Below are positions 26,226 to 38,751 of a DNA stretch of 64,000 nucleotides, one piece after another (within the stretch, counting starts at the first letter, position 1; every line of letters starts with the position of its first letter). The stretch spans positions 39,864 through 103,863 of the forward strand of contig VTPC01090894.1 of assembly GCA_011009095.1 (NCBI GenBank), in the 5' to 3' direction. This DNA comes from Ignelater luminosus. Taxonomy: Eukaryota; Arthropoda; Insecta; Coleoptera; Elateridae. A model generated the notes under the pieces. The model saw nothing but the letters and a program-made list of their open reading frames with translations, was not told where the DNA came from and ran no database searches. The position numbers and the translations under genes were made by a program.

Positions 26226-27252
26226 CAGGGTTAAACGTAATCAAACTTGCCAGTAGTGAATAGTGTTTGATAAGAACCACAACCAATGGGACAAGCAAAT
26301 TTTTAAAATGCCACACTTTAGTTTTCATATTGACCAAGGGATAATTAAGTAAAATAACAATAATTAAAAATAAACACCGTAACAAAAAATTATAACAATT
26401 GAAACAATAGAAATTCAAGATGCTAATAAGTGGTTGCGTCTTCATGGGCATCAACAACTGCTTGGCACCTTCGCGGCATACTTGTAATGCAGTTGCCAAT
26501 ATGCTCTTGAGGTATTTGATGCCAAAGAATTGGTTAATAGTGACTGGTTGAGGATGGTGAATGTCCAGTCGCCTTTGAAGTATATCCTATTGCGTTTAGA
26601 TCAGGTAAAAGTAGTGAAAGGGCTAGATGATTAATTCCTTCCTCTCTAATTGCATCCTGAATAATGCAAGCACAGTGCGGCCTAGCGTTATTCTCAAGAA
26701 AAACCAGAGTTTCTCGCTCAACACCCAAAAGATACTCCTGCCCAAATTATAATACCACCATCTTATAAAAAGTGACTGGATGGGTAAATTGTGGTAACGT
26801 GCGATGTCCTACATTACGATATACCCTCTGAAGACGACTACCGTTTTTGAGACAAAATCGCGACTTATCTGTATACAATATATCGTTCCAAGGCGTATCC
26901 TCCCGTAGCTTAATCTTGCCCAGTGCACCTTCTGGTTTCGATGCGCTGGAGTCTGATGCCAGTCCTACCTCTTGTAACCGATATTGTACGGTTTCGTCAG
27001 TTACGCTTCGACCTGTCGCATTTAATGCGCGCATTCTGGCATTAATTATTAAAAATCGATTTTGCCTAGTTGTCGTAATACGAGAGGACCCTCTAAGGGG
27101 AATTTCCGGTTTCTCGGAAGCGAGCAAGTACACGGGAAGCAACACTCTGCGAACATTCTGACAAATCTGCAATATCGACCTGTCGCTCTCCTCTTTGCTA
27201 CAAATCAATCGCAAAATTAACTTGTTCTATTGTCAAATGCCGTCTTTCCATT
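26226..27252 (-). mobile_element. Broken Tc1-like transposon, transposase on the - strand
   Basis: Reading downwards from ATG at about 27252, the transposase begins MERRHLTIEQVNFAIDL. A helix-turn-helix region follows, read across a frameshift (CQNVRRVLLPVYLLASE is the out-of-frame version of a VASRVLARFRETG-like stretch), and then TTTRQNRFLIINARMRALNA. The catalytic region has the first Asp in DILYTDKSRFCLKNGSRLQR. A stop and an apparent deletion of roughly 40 residues follow. The second Asp site is changed (LVFLENNARPH where the family has xQDNARPH), then LLLPDLNAIG. The C-terminal MPRRCQAVVDAHED is encoded near 26440-26480. One end (TA then CAGGGTTAAACG) is seen at 26224; the opposite terminal repeat was not found. 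The element is inactive. Confidence 0.8.
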
Positions 27253-27429
27253 GAAACTGTCCAAGATATTCAACAATAATCTTGCAAAGTATTAAAAATA
27301 ATAATAATCTTGACCAGTTAGAATTCAACAAACTTTTAAATACTTGATATTTTTTGATAGATAACGTATACATTGCTCTAATCGTATGAAAGATCCATAA
27401 TGTTCATTTAATAGCTACATTCGCACGTT

Positions 27430-27970
27430 TTGGAAATCTGCAGATCCATACAATTACAATATCCCTATTCATTTTTGAGTAGTTCTCTAAAGACAGATCC
27501 TCCTGATGTGTTGCATTTTTATTGTAGCCACGAGAAGAAGTTGAAAACGTTGTTTAAAAAATATCTAGAAAATGCCGACTTTACCAAAGATAAATACAAC
27601 CAAAATTCTGAAACATTGATAAATGAAAATGATGAGTTTGAAGAACAGGAAATGATAATAATAAATATGACTTTCGATACGAGGACGCCAGCTAAGATAG
27701 TAGCCTGTCCACTTATGCAGTACAGGTTGAAGATTGAAAGTCTCCCCATTGACTTTACACTTTCGACCTGAAAGATTCAGCAAATTCCAAAAAAGAGGAG
27801 CTAAAGTTTTCGAGCAATTTCTGTATTTTTTTGTTCAACCCCTTCTTTGTAGTATACCAGTGATTATTGTTTTTCTCGACAACTATATTGAAGATTATCA
27901 GGATCAGATTCAAAGTCCTTTAGTTTTTTTAGATTCTTCTTTTTATAACATGTTTTTCAGACAAAAATGA
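27430..27970 (+). pseudogene. Unrecognised two-part open frame with one frameshift
   Basis: A 113-codon frame (27430-27771) is followed by an overlapping frame in another phase (27734-27970). Joined loosely they form a plausible single protein: a charged part (KKLKTLFKKYLENADFTKDK, NENDEFEEQEMI), then TFDTRTPAKI, then after the shift a part with a hydrophobic segment (FVQPLLCSIPVIIVFLDNY). No family is recognised. The shift suggests decay, or an intron too small to define. It lies just outside the Tc1-like element and could be unrelated to it. Confidence 0.25.
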
Positions 27971-28284
27971 AGTCAACTTTTCTTTTGTTAATTTGGTTGT
28001 ACCATACGAGAGCCCATGCAATTTTGAACATAAAAGTATTGAGGTATCAAATGTCTAAAATTGACAGATAACAAGAAAATTGGAATAAAACAGTGGGATT
28101 TGTTTTCTTCATGAGTGTCCCGTGTCAGATTCAACCCTTGTAAATACCATATTTAGTTTTAGTAAGGTATTATTAATTCAGTGATTCCCACTTTTTTTCA
28201 ATTGTTATATACGTTTTTTGGCTTTGATTGGAGAAAAATCATGGCTTCACTTGACCAGATGTTCTAAGAAATGATCCAATTTTC

Positions 28285-28610
28285 TTCTTCTTCTCATAGT
28301 GCCTATTCGTTTCGAATGTTGGCTATCATCATAGCTATCTGTATCTTGTTGACAGCTGCGCGGGACTGTCTGTAAAATTCGCTGTGTCGTCAGCAGATCT
28401 TATTTATTTGTTCTCCGTTCACTTTAATTCCACTGTCCATCACATATAAGGTCTCTTGGAAGATTTTTTCTAAATATATGTTAAACAGTAGAGGTGACAG
28501 AATGTATCCCTGTCTTATCCCTCTCTTGATCTTAATGTCCTACGATTCTTCTCCTTGGATACGTATAGATGCTGTTTAATTTCAATACAAGTTACTTATA
28601 ATCCTCAGAT
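28285..28610 (-). mobile_element. LINE reverse-transcriptase fragment
   Basis: The - strand reads SIRIQGEE, then IKIKRGIRQGYILSPLLFNI, then YLEKIFQETLYVMDSGIKVN and GEQINKI; after a frameshift it continues SADDTANFTDS. These are the RT palm motifs RQGxxLSPxLFNxYLE and (Y/S)ADDT of non-LTR retrotransposons of a site-specific or RTE-like type. Only about 110 codons remain, with a frameshift before the ADD motif. No ends are visible. Confidence 0.7.
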
Positions 28611-28619
28611 CACAGATCT

Positions 28620-31600
28620 CATCAGATTTGGTTTTGTTTCCTCCCCTCTTCACCAACTCGAGAGAATAATTAGATGGTCTGGTCCTATATTTCTAAAACG
28701 GAAAGTCGTCTTGCCATGGGATCATTTATAGCGTCTTAGTTGTGTCTTGATCAATTATCTACAAAGGGTTGGGCTGTTTTCCAGTAAAAAAAAAAAAATA
28801 AAAAAACTAGTTCAAGAACTGTTTCTGTATCGAAACAAATGACAATTCATGGATAAGATTTATACCGTTTTTATAGGTTTTGGATCTTACATACGTTTCA
28901 GTGAAGAATCTCTGGCATTCTAAAATCCTTCTGTTACCCCTTCTGGAGAGCTTATTTATTAGTCATTAATTACGAAACGGACACCAAACGATATCTCACG
29001 ACTTCCTGCATTGACTACGCGATCATAAAATCATAATTTCGGGGAAATAATAATGTTGTGGAGCAGATTTCAAAATGGTAGTCGATACACATAAAAGATT
29101 AGACTGGATTCTTGTGCCTTCGTATTTGAGAACTGTCTTAACTAGATGAAAAAGTGTTTCCACTAGGTTTTAGTAGTATGCCAGTCAGTCACCGCATTTT
29201 TCTGAATTCACTTTTGCGTTAACCTTATATTTTCTGAAATATCCCGAAATATGATTTTTTTGAGAGAGAATAGGTGAAAAATGTAAACCACAAGCTAGAG
29301 TTAAAATTTCTCACACCAATAGGCTTCTCCAATGAATCTATTTGATATGCTCCAAAACCATAAAAGTGGATTATTTCGCATTATGCAAATCTTCTTCTTC
29401 TTCTTCAAAACTTTAACTTAAAAAAAGTTTTCTAATTAAGTCAAAAATGTCAAATCAATTTGATTCTTAATTGTTATATTAAAGTGTAGATTGTTTAGTT
29501 CTTGAGATTGTAAATAAGGGCAGATTTATAGTTAAACCTAAAATTAGAATTTTAGCAAAATAACGCCACTCAGGCCTGTTACAAAAGGGAAGCTAAACAA
29601 GACCGTGGATTGCAAACAAGATCAAAGCAGAACTCGACATATTTCGCTGTCAGGGAACTCCAAATCAATCTCGTTTTGTTATTTGACAGAAATAATCAGA
29701 ATATAAGGTGACTCATGACAAAAATGCCAGCTAATTTGATTAAATAAAAAAACGACTAACATAAAACGATAAAAATTTGTAGATACTTTCAGTTTATTTA
29801 AAACCGTAAATAACGAATTAACAAGCCTTTATGTTAATTTATTTTATAGTTTTAAACTCGCACTTCAAATCTTACAAACTGCTATTTATTGTCGATAAAA
29901 AACGGCTACAGGCTATATTTGATTATGTTTGTTTACTGCGAAATTTTTGAACCAATTAATTGCAATGGTAATAAATGATAATCAAGTAAAGATTGATTTT
30001 TCAATGATAATAAGTCTAAAAAACATGCAAATATTTTTTGCTGTGGGCCATCTTCATATATAAAGAATTGTTGCCAATTATCTGTTAAAAGGTATAGTAA
30101 ATATTACAAATTGACAAATAATATTTAGAAAAGAAATGTTATTACATTATCTTCATCTGCATCACTCTTCTATTTTGTTAAATTTATATTTGAGATTTTG
30201 TTTAGAATTGTCAAAGCTGTCACTTTAAGCAAGAAGGATTTAATAATAATTTGAGGTCATTTAAATTATGTCTAAAATCGATTAAATAATAATTTAAAAC
30301 CATACCTGGAAAGGTGACTTATGAGTAAATAGGAAAAATACATTGGTGAAAGTAATAAACCTGCATTTTGGCTTTTGAGATCTCATAATAAATAAACCCA
30401 AATGTTTACACAAGCACAAAAGCATTGGCAAAAATAAAAAACGCCAAACGCAAAAAAATACTAACCTTCCATCTCCCGCTCAAAAAAACAACTAGCCAAG
30501 ATTTTCCAAAGAAAAAACTGAATTTAGGAATTACCATGATAGCCAAACAAGTTGCATTGTTTGGTATTCCGAATACCGTTACTGTTGCATTCATATTTAT
30601 AATCCAAACAGGAATAAACTCGACGGAATATCGAACTGGACTTTAAAATGGCAGTAGCCACAGTCTCAAGATATGGCTCAATAGGGATCTAGGGAAAAAA
30701 TAATTATGCACATATTAAAATCATTCCATACTAAAGTACACTAGCTAAATCTTGACAGTTTTTGACGTCGACAAAGATTAAAGCAGAATAGTTGTTAGAA
30801 AAAAAAGAGTTCAATGCTTACGTCTTTGAAAGTTCTTATCATCTCTTGTTAAATTCAATTCTCAAACTAACAAGAAAATACAAATTTTGTAAAACAACCC
30901 TGTTCTGAAAAGTTGATACTAGGGATTTCTCAAAATTCTTGCACCTCCAACATCTTTGCCTGTATCCTCTGACATTTTGATCTGGCTACAGCCATGACCT
31001 TTGTAGATTTCATATCAACCAAAGAATCTTCAGTCTTGCATTTTAATCTGAAGCTTTCAAAATTCTCAGCAGTTACACTTTGCTATTTCAGATCATGTTT
31101 TGGTCATTACCAGAGGATTAAAACCACTTAGTTATCTTAAAATTTGTTTGGATTTTCTTATTTTGAAGGGAGACGACCATTTTAAAACTTAGGAAATAGG
31201 TTTAAAGTATTCTTTTATTTATTTATATTTAAAAGAAAACAAAAACAAATCACTAATCTGCAATATTGAACAAAATAATTTATATTGAATTATTCAAACA
31301 TATAGTGAGATTACGCATCTGCTTTTCTGAACGAACTCCTACGTCACTTCCTAATTTGATTACCATTTTTTTTTTATTTTTAGCACCAAGACTTTTTCAT
31401 TTATCAAAAATCATTTGAAGGGTCAAAAACTAATTTCAGTCTATATTTAATACAAAGGTACAAAGTTTAAAAGATATGCGAGAATCTGTAAAAACATATA
31501 AGAAATTGTTTATTATATAAAGATTTTTAAGCAAAATACATTTTTATTATTTATATCAAAATAGTAACGCTAAAATTATTAAGTAACATATTATGAAGCT

Positions 31601-34600
31601 AAAAGCAAGCAAAATAAAAAAAAAACGAAAATTTTGGAGAAGCACTGTAATCACGCCAATACTGGAATACATACCTTGATTTTCTCAGAAATTATTCGTT
31701 TTTAAAAAACTCTTAAGATGACTAACTGATTTAGATTACGTTATGGTGTCATCAAATTTTTTAAATAGCACCACTCCATGTTTGTCAGCGCATTCTGTAA
31801 AGGATTCAATATTATCTTCACGTTCAAACCCAACTCTAAATCAAAATTCAAGACTTTAGAATTTCAACAACACAAAAATAATTTAGTACATGCCCTTATT
31901 TCAGTTCAGTAACCAGTGAGAAAACTACTGCAATCAGACTGTCATTGACCTTGCAAGATAGGTTTAAGTACCTTTATAATACTACTTTGCTTGGTGTAGA
32001 AGAAATATTAATCTTAAAAAGGCTTGAAAGGAACTACAATGAACTTTATCTAGGTAACTAAGGAATATTTACGTCAAATTTGATTGTTTCTAAACTGCAT
32101 ATAACTAGTTCTGTTACAACCTTACTGACAATCAGATAAATTCAGGCGTAATTTTAGGCTTAAGTGGAGTCGCTATTTTCTTTACTAATCAAACTTCAAT
32201 TGTATTATATGTTCTTTCACATGGGCAAATTGAAAATGATATACTCTACATTTCTATAACAATATGGACCACACGAAACAGATAAGTAGTAGAGAGTACT
32301 AAAATAAAACCAATAAAATGCTTTTACGAACATGATATAGGTATTACTATTACTTGTTAACAAGCAAATATTTATAAATCTATGAGTACCTCTCTTTAAA
32401 GGTCAACAAGACATACCAGAGATAATATATTGGGTAATAATGTCCAAAATTGGTTCAATTATATTTATTGCGAACAAAATATCGATACTGAACAAAATAG
32501 TGTTGTCCTAAATTTGGCAAAAATATCCATGATTACTATGGGCAAATTCAACAAAATCTACCGAGTTTCCAAAATATTTCCAAAGGTCTCTCGGTTTTTC
32601 TGCATGGATAACTTAAAAGTTCTCTAGAGCAAACTTAAGCCCAAAAATAAAAGTCATCAACAGCTGAACTATATCTGTGATCAGAAAGGCCTTTCACGTA
32701 CAGAAAAAGAAGTAAAGACCAATTAAAAGATGCCGCATCAATGTAAACAAAAGGTTTAGAAAAAGTAGCTACTGTTTAGGCGACGAAGCAAGTAACCAAA
32801 GAGGAAAAATCGGAAAGACAAGAACATTTATACAAATATAGTTTAGAAAAGAGCCAGAAAACATAGGGCAACGGTAGCGTTTATGCAAAGAATAGAAAAA
32901 GACTGGGGAATATCTAATTTATTAATGAAGAAACATCTTAATCTCAAACTAATCTATTTTAACTTGATCCTCTATTAATTTCATATGAGACGTATTAGAA
33001 TTGTGAGTAACTCACAGTTTAAAATCAGTACAATCTCTTATTTTACTGAGAATCGCTTTCTAAGTGGTTTTAGATATTTTTTTATTTTCTATTTGCTCAA
33101 CAGTGTAATCAAATAAGTCTTTTTGTTTCAGTCAAATGCTGTCTAATTGTAAGTAGCTTTTAGAGAAACAAAAGCTTTGGCAACATTTAGGAACATTTAA
33201 CTCATTTCTGAAAATGACACATTCATTCAAATTGTTTGCTTCAGGCAAATGGCTTTGTTGCCCTTGCAACTTTTTCGTGTCATTTAACATTGATATATTA
33301 GTTCAATGGGCGTAGTCTTAGATATTCAAGCGTTTACTATGAAGATATAAGTTGAGTGGCAAATTTTTGTTCAAATATTAAGAGCCAATATGGACATTCC
33401 CCATGGATCTCTAGAGAGAACTCTTGTCCTTATCAATTTGATTCAAAAGAAAGTCCAGACGCTTAGAGATTAAAAGATTTCAAATAAAATCGATTTTGAC
33501 TTTCTTCTTTTGTCAAGTCCTTTGAATTGCAACAATGTATACAGAAAAAGACTCACTTTAAATCTAGTTTGAACTGATTCAACAGATAAGATATAAGGTA
33601 AAAACTTTTGAGATTATAACGTCTTGATGCATCGCCATGGTTCAAGTAATTGGATATTACTATAATAACTAGTAAAGGGTAGAAAGGAATTCGCTAGTTG
33701 TCATTCTCTAACTGTACTATGTATTTAGATAAGTGCTTGTTGCTACTACGATTTTCATAGTTCGTCTATGATATCTTTGTAGTGAAACAGGATACAACCA
33801 CGAAATGCTTGCCTTTAAAGACATTTGGGATTCTTTATTTTTAGCAAACATTTAGAAAATCATAGATTATTTGGAGAAACAAAACGGTAATAAATTGATC
33901 TCCAAAATATACAACTTTATCCAATTTAAGGCAGATTCTACTTCTTACGGTTTCCTAAATCCCAATGATGAACCTAGAATTTTGAACACATTGTATGTCA
34001 TACAGCGCGAATAGATGAAGCTACTATTCCCATTTAGATCAAGAACACGAACTGTCTAGATAGAAATAGGCAGGAGGTAAAAACACAGAGAATCAAATCT
34101 TTCTTTCAGTGTCTAAATTTCTATAAAATTTTTAATTTTGACCGTCCAATATCTTACCTAAGCACGTAGCTTCTGGGCAGCCCGACTCGTACTCGCTTTT
34201 GGCTCTCTAAAGAAGGTTAATGGAGGACGAAGCTCAATTTTGGATTACCCGTCGTGTGGTGTAGCTCAACGCGCGTTCGTATTTAACTCTCAAAAAATAA
34301 AAAACACTCGAATATCCTACTTTTTAAAGGTCTTTCAGTCTCTACCAAAACAGTCTTCTGTTTTTTATTTTGAGACCTGCCATACATACACTTGGCATAG
34401 TATAAAGGGCATAAACGGAACAAAACTACACTGGCTCGACGTGAATTCGAACCTGGAATTGGGAAGAGATTCTTGGAATTCATGGGGCTGTATGACTTAA
34501 GTAATTGGGATCCAAAATAGATGAAAAGCAATGTTTTAGTTAAAGAAACATTGTTCTTCAGCACCAAAATTTAGTAGGCTCAAAAGATCAATTATCTCGC

Positions 34601-34890
34601 TACCTTTGAAATAATAATCTCCCGCAGTAAGAAGTGGCATTGCAATATTGTTTAGGCCTTTATTGCATTGCTACCGCTCTTTTTGATCTTGTCTTTGCTG
34701 TATTTTGTAATCAATCAAATTGGTCGATTCTTTTGCAGTTACCAACATCACAAGCAATACTTTCAAGTTTTTGCTGCGGATGTTGACATTTATTTTGAGT
34801 GATTTAGCCGTAATAGAAAAGCAAAAGACAAACCTTAACAAGTGGAATGAGCGAGTACATTGAGAAACATTAATGAAGTCCAAAGTTGAT
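28620..34890. other. Gene-poor spacer
   Basis: Over 6 kb of AT-rich sequence with only short frames. None carries a motif: 30425-30646 and 30406-30594 are mutual shadows, and 32430-32627 and 34240-34567 are unrecognised. A slightly less AT-rich patch at 34140-34480 contains a tRNA-box-like sequence that was judged not to be a tRNA. Confidence 0.45.
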
Positions 34891-34899
34891 CAAAGAAAG

Positions 34900-35740
34900 A
34901 AAACTTGTCTCTATTGTCTATCGCTATTGTTCCAAATTCTAAAAACGTAAACTGGACAAAATTGGCATACAATCTATTTCAAACATATCTTGCAAACAGA
35001 ACTCGATAGATAGAAATCGAGGACGAGGTGAACCCACGATTGCCTTGTTCATATGGAGTACCACAAGGTAGTGTACTTGGTCCAGTGTTGCTTATTATTT
35101 GTTTAAAAGTGATTTTAACATAGTCATACGCAGATTACGCTGTTTTGTATTTTATGGACTCTAACTGGAATAAATTAAATCTTTTGACGTTAAATGTAGA
35201 AAAAACGAAACGCATAGTACTAATGTACCTTCTCTTAGGAAAATTAATATTAAAGGTTCAGATTTCAACTTGAAAGTCAGTCAATCGGCTAAATTCGAAA
35301 GTTGTATTACTTATTTAAACAAACCAAAGCTTTGTTTAGATACGTCACAGATTGAAATAATAATCTATTATGCATTGGTCCAATCGATATTACTTAATTG
35401 AAATAATAGGATGGAGAGGGATCTATGAAACCAGCTTGAAGCCGTTAATGACAACACAAAACACTTTCTTGAAAATTATGTTAAATAAACCACAAAAACA
35501 TGATTTGAAGAGGCACAATTGCATGATATCAGAACTTTGTACATTTGATTTGCTAATTCCTTGGTCTTAAATTTCTTTTATAGATTTATGGAATATTTTT
35601 CTTCTTTTTGTTAATTTTTATTTACCTTACTGCGAATCAAGTTTTTTCGATAATATTTTAATTATTTTATTTTTATTTGTTTATCATTCGATCTTGTATT
35701 TAAATTTGTAGTTTTCTTTTTTCTTAAATAAATAAAAACA
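34900..35740 (+). mobile_element. LINE reverse-transcriptase relic with A-rich 3' tail
   Basis: The + strand gives WTKLAYNLFQTYLANRTR, then YGVPQGSVLGPVLLIICLK (the family's VPQGSVLGPxLFxIYIN), then SYADYAVLYFMDSN (the catalytic YADD is altered to YADY), then LTLNVEKTKRIV. The conserved C-terminal thumb part follows: YYALVQSI-like, IIGWRGIYETSLKPLMTTQN, TFLKIMLNKPQKH. The second part is in a 66-codon frame at 35370-35570. Stops, frameshifts and a small deletion show it is dead. The end of the element may be the AAATAAATAAAAAC stretch at about 35725-35740, typical of a LINE tail. Confidence 0.7.
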
Positions 35741-36769
35741 AATAGTTTTCTTATGGAAAATATCTATAACCTTCACTTTTTTCTCCGAAAGACATATTGA
35801 TATGTGATGCAGAAAGATATATTATTACTGGTTTTTTTGTATACTATACGAGATGATAGTTTGAATTCAATAAAACCACACAAACTAAATGTCATTACAA
35901 AAACTTGTACCATGATACATTTAAAAAATAAGAACTTAATTATCAACGTTTACAACAGAGTAGAAATAAAGTAATTTTTATAAGGTGTTGTAATTATATA
36001 ATCATAAACTGACTTATTTATTAAATATTTTTAGCATTCAAGACATCCTTCGTTTACATAAACAAAAAGCAATTCAAAATAAAACATCAGACAATACACT
36101 TTTAATGTTTAAAATTAAAAGCTTTCGGGGAAAACCTTGTAGGAATTAGAAATTCAAACTAAACAAAGTAAATCTGTTTTTTAGCCCTGACAAAGACGAA
36201 GCGGGATTCTAAATTTCTAGTTGCTTCATGAAAAACCCAGTATTTCTGCGATAATAAATATTTTAGTACAAGTGGATTACCCCACTTGCAAAAAGACCAA
36301 ATTGGTATTTCAGCACGTAAACAAATAAATTAACAATGATGACACCGAGAAAGATGCAACAGATATCAATTAATCAATAGGCCATCCCTCCTATTCATTC
36401 TAGTGTCTTGTTTGTTTATACGCTGTGTGCACTATTTACATATTTTTAGCAACGGCTCTTCAGAATTTTCCATCCAGTGGACGCGAAATTACTTAACATG
36501 ATGAAATAGATAAGTGACATACATTTTGGTATATTATTGCTGAAGTTTTCCGAAAGAAATAGACAGCTTGTTACGACATTGAAATTAAATATAAATAATT
36601 TGCCGCCAATTTTCTTATCGCTTATCATTTTATTATTATTTAGTATCAGTATTAAAAAACAAATTAATAACAAACTTAAACCCTATAGTAATAAAGGTTG
36701 GAATACTATTTTTTTTTGAAACTGCATATTTTTAACAATTAAAATTATTGTAGGTGGACAGATAATTTC

Positions 36770-37530
36770 CCTCGTCCCTCCTCACCTTGTTTTATTTCGT
36801 AATGAGTATGTGATACGTTATCGGTGCTGAATTTGTTGTTTGTTGGTGTGAAGTGCTCACTTGACAATCTCGAATAATAACGTCGGTTGAAAGGTAAAAT
36901 ATCCATCGAAATAATAAATAAAGTGAATCGGAAAAATGAATTAATTTTTGAAAACGTACTGCGGTCTGTCAGATGTCCGCAAGTGGAAAGTGACCCTTAT
37001 TATTGCAAACGGGAGACAGCATCTGGAAAATTAATCAGAAGCCGAAGCTATTTTTAGGCTCCAGTTTCAGAACACTCACTCATTTGTGGAGAACTTATCA
37101 CGTGACTTGAATAGTTTTTATGATTCTTAAATCGTCGTCGCAACATTAAAAATCAGTTTAGTAATTAATTTTCTCAATTACTTCTGACTGCACAAGAGTT
37201 CAGTATCGGTATCGACATTAAGATACTTTAAAAAGTATAATTAGTCTTTTAAGATAATATTAGATTATCCAGTGTTTAACTCGGTGTTGTATACTCTAGT
37301 ATCTAACTAGATCATATTATGCAAACTGCAAAACCATAAGTGCAGCAAGTTTATTGTAGAAACGCTCAAAGGTGAAAGATCTCGTTCTGAACGAGTGTAA
37401 AATAAACAAAGATAACCATTTAAATTTTTATTTTTCATATTCGTCAACTTTGCACGTTTCAATAAGATAATCCCATTGAGAAGTTAACCAACACACACGA
37501 ACTCCCCTAGTGGTCAATCTCATTGTAAGT
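36770..37530 (+). promoter_or_regulatory. Candidate promoter / 5' non-coding exon region for Cln3
   Basis: This patch is visibly less AT-rich than both sides and carries two possible splice donors, near 36895 and 37525. The first coding exon of Cln3 is preceded by CTTTTTCTTTAG and TTACAG, which would serve as an acceptor for an upstream untranslated exon. The link is inference from position and signals only; the first intron would be about 3 kb. Confidence 0.2.
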
Positions 37531-38691
37531 AATTTTTTTTTATTACCTTGTTACTTAAGTAGATATTTTTTGAAGTGCGATAAAGTCGATAGCTGATAAA
37601 AAATGTCTTTTTTTGGATCAGTAGGTAACATAATGTGTCAAAAATAATTCTATAGCTATACATACATTATATAGAACAACAACAGTTAATTTAAAAGGGT
37701 AAGAAGAAATTTGTTAACTTACAAGAATATTAAATTGAAAAACACTTATTTTTGTTAGTTTTAGATAGCCTTGAAATTGAAATTTGTTTTGAATATTACT
37801 TAACAATATAAAACGTGACTATAAACGTGATTGTTTTCAAAATATAATGCAGTAGGTTTTAGTGATTTTAATATGAAATACAATAGGGTCAAGGATTGAA
37901 TATTGTAATTGTTGCTAGTTCGCTAGTACCGGTTGCTATTTTGCATATTACGCGAAAAAAAGAATTTGTTATCATTTCTAGAACTCGTGGAAAATTACCG
38001 GCTAATCCCTTAGAAAAATGATGTGCTGTGTGAATGTGTGTATGTAAAAATTTATTCTATAAATAACTTGCGAAGATAGTAAAACTTCGCCAAGTGACAT
38101 TTTGATATATATACACATAGAATATTTAAAAAAAATCAAGTTAATTTAAAACACGGTATAATTTATGCAAGAAGAAAAATTGTAATTTCAGTAATTACTG
38201 TTACGAAATTTGGGTCGGGCTGTTAAATATTTAGGTAGTAGATTTACGTTTGTTGTTTATTAAAAAGAGATCAGTTACCATATCACGAAAATTTTTCCAC
38301 GATTCATTTTGTATCGTTCATAGATTTAAAAAAATTTTAAAATCAGCCATCATTGTTGAATTTGTCTTTAATCGTTTCAAAATTAGAAACGAGTTCAGAA
38401 AAAATCGTTATCCTAATTTTTTAAATAAGTGATACATATCCGTAAAAATTCTTATCCCTCAAAGATATACATACGTCACTAGAGATAACGTTGAGATGAA
38501 TATAAATTATTAAAATGTAATACGTGCTGATTAGTTGAGTATTGTTTATTGTATACGTACAGTGCACATTTAGCAATTTGTCCCGCACATTATAGTAACA
38601 ATAATTTGTTATTGTTGTTAAGATACACCTTCAAAAAACAGAATCTCAAATGGAAAGGTAAGCCCTTATTATTAACGCTAGCAACATTAAT

Positions 38692-38751
38692 ATTCTTATT
38701 ATTGTTGTTATTGTTATTATTATTATTAATATTAATATTAATATTAATATT
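38692..38751. repeat. ATT/AAT trinucleotide microsatellite
   Basis: About 60 bp of imperfect TTA/TTG then AATATT repeats. It produces long artificial open frames rich in Leu/Ile on one strand and Asn on the other (38549-38908), which are not genes. Confidence 0.8.

Noticed and set aside
26847-27161. 104-codon + strand frame
   Set aside because: Antisense shadow of the - strand Tc1-like transposase, whose catalytic motifs are clear on the other strand.
34240-34450. tRNA-box-like sequences (GTAGCTCAACGCG near 34260; GGTTCGAATTC on the - strand near 34440)
   Set aside because: The two boxes are on opposite strands and far apart; no cloverleaf with acceptor and anticodon stems could be formed.
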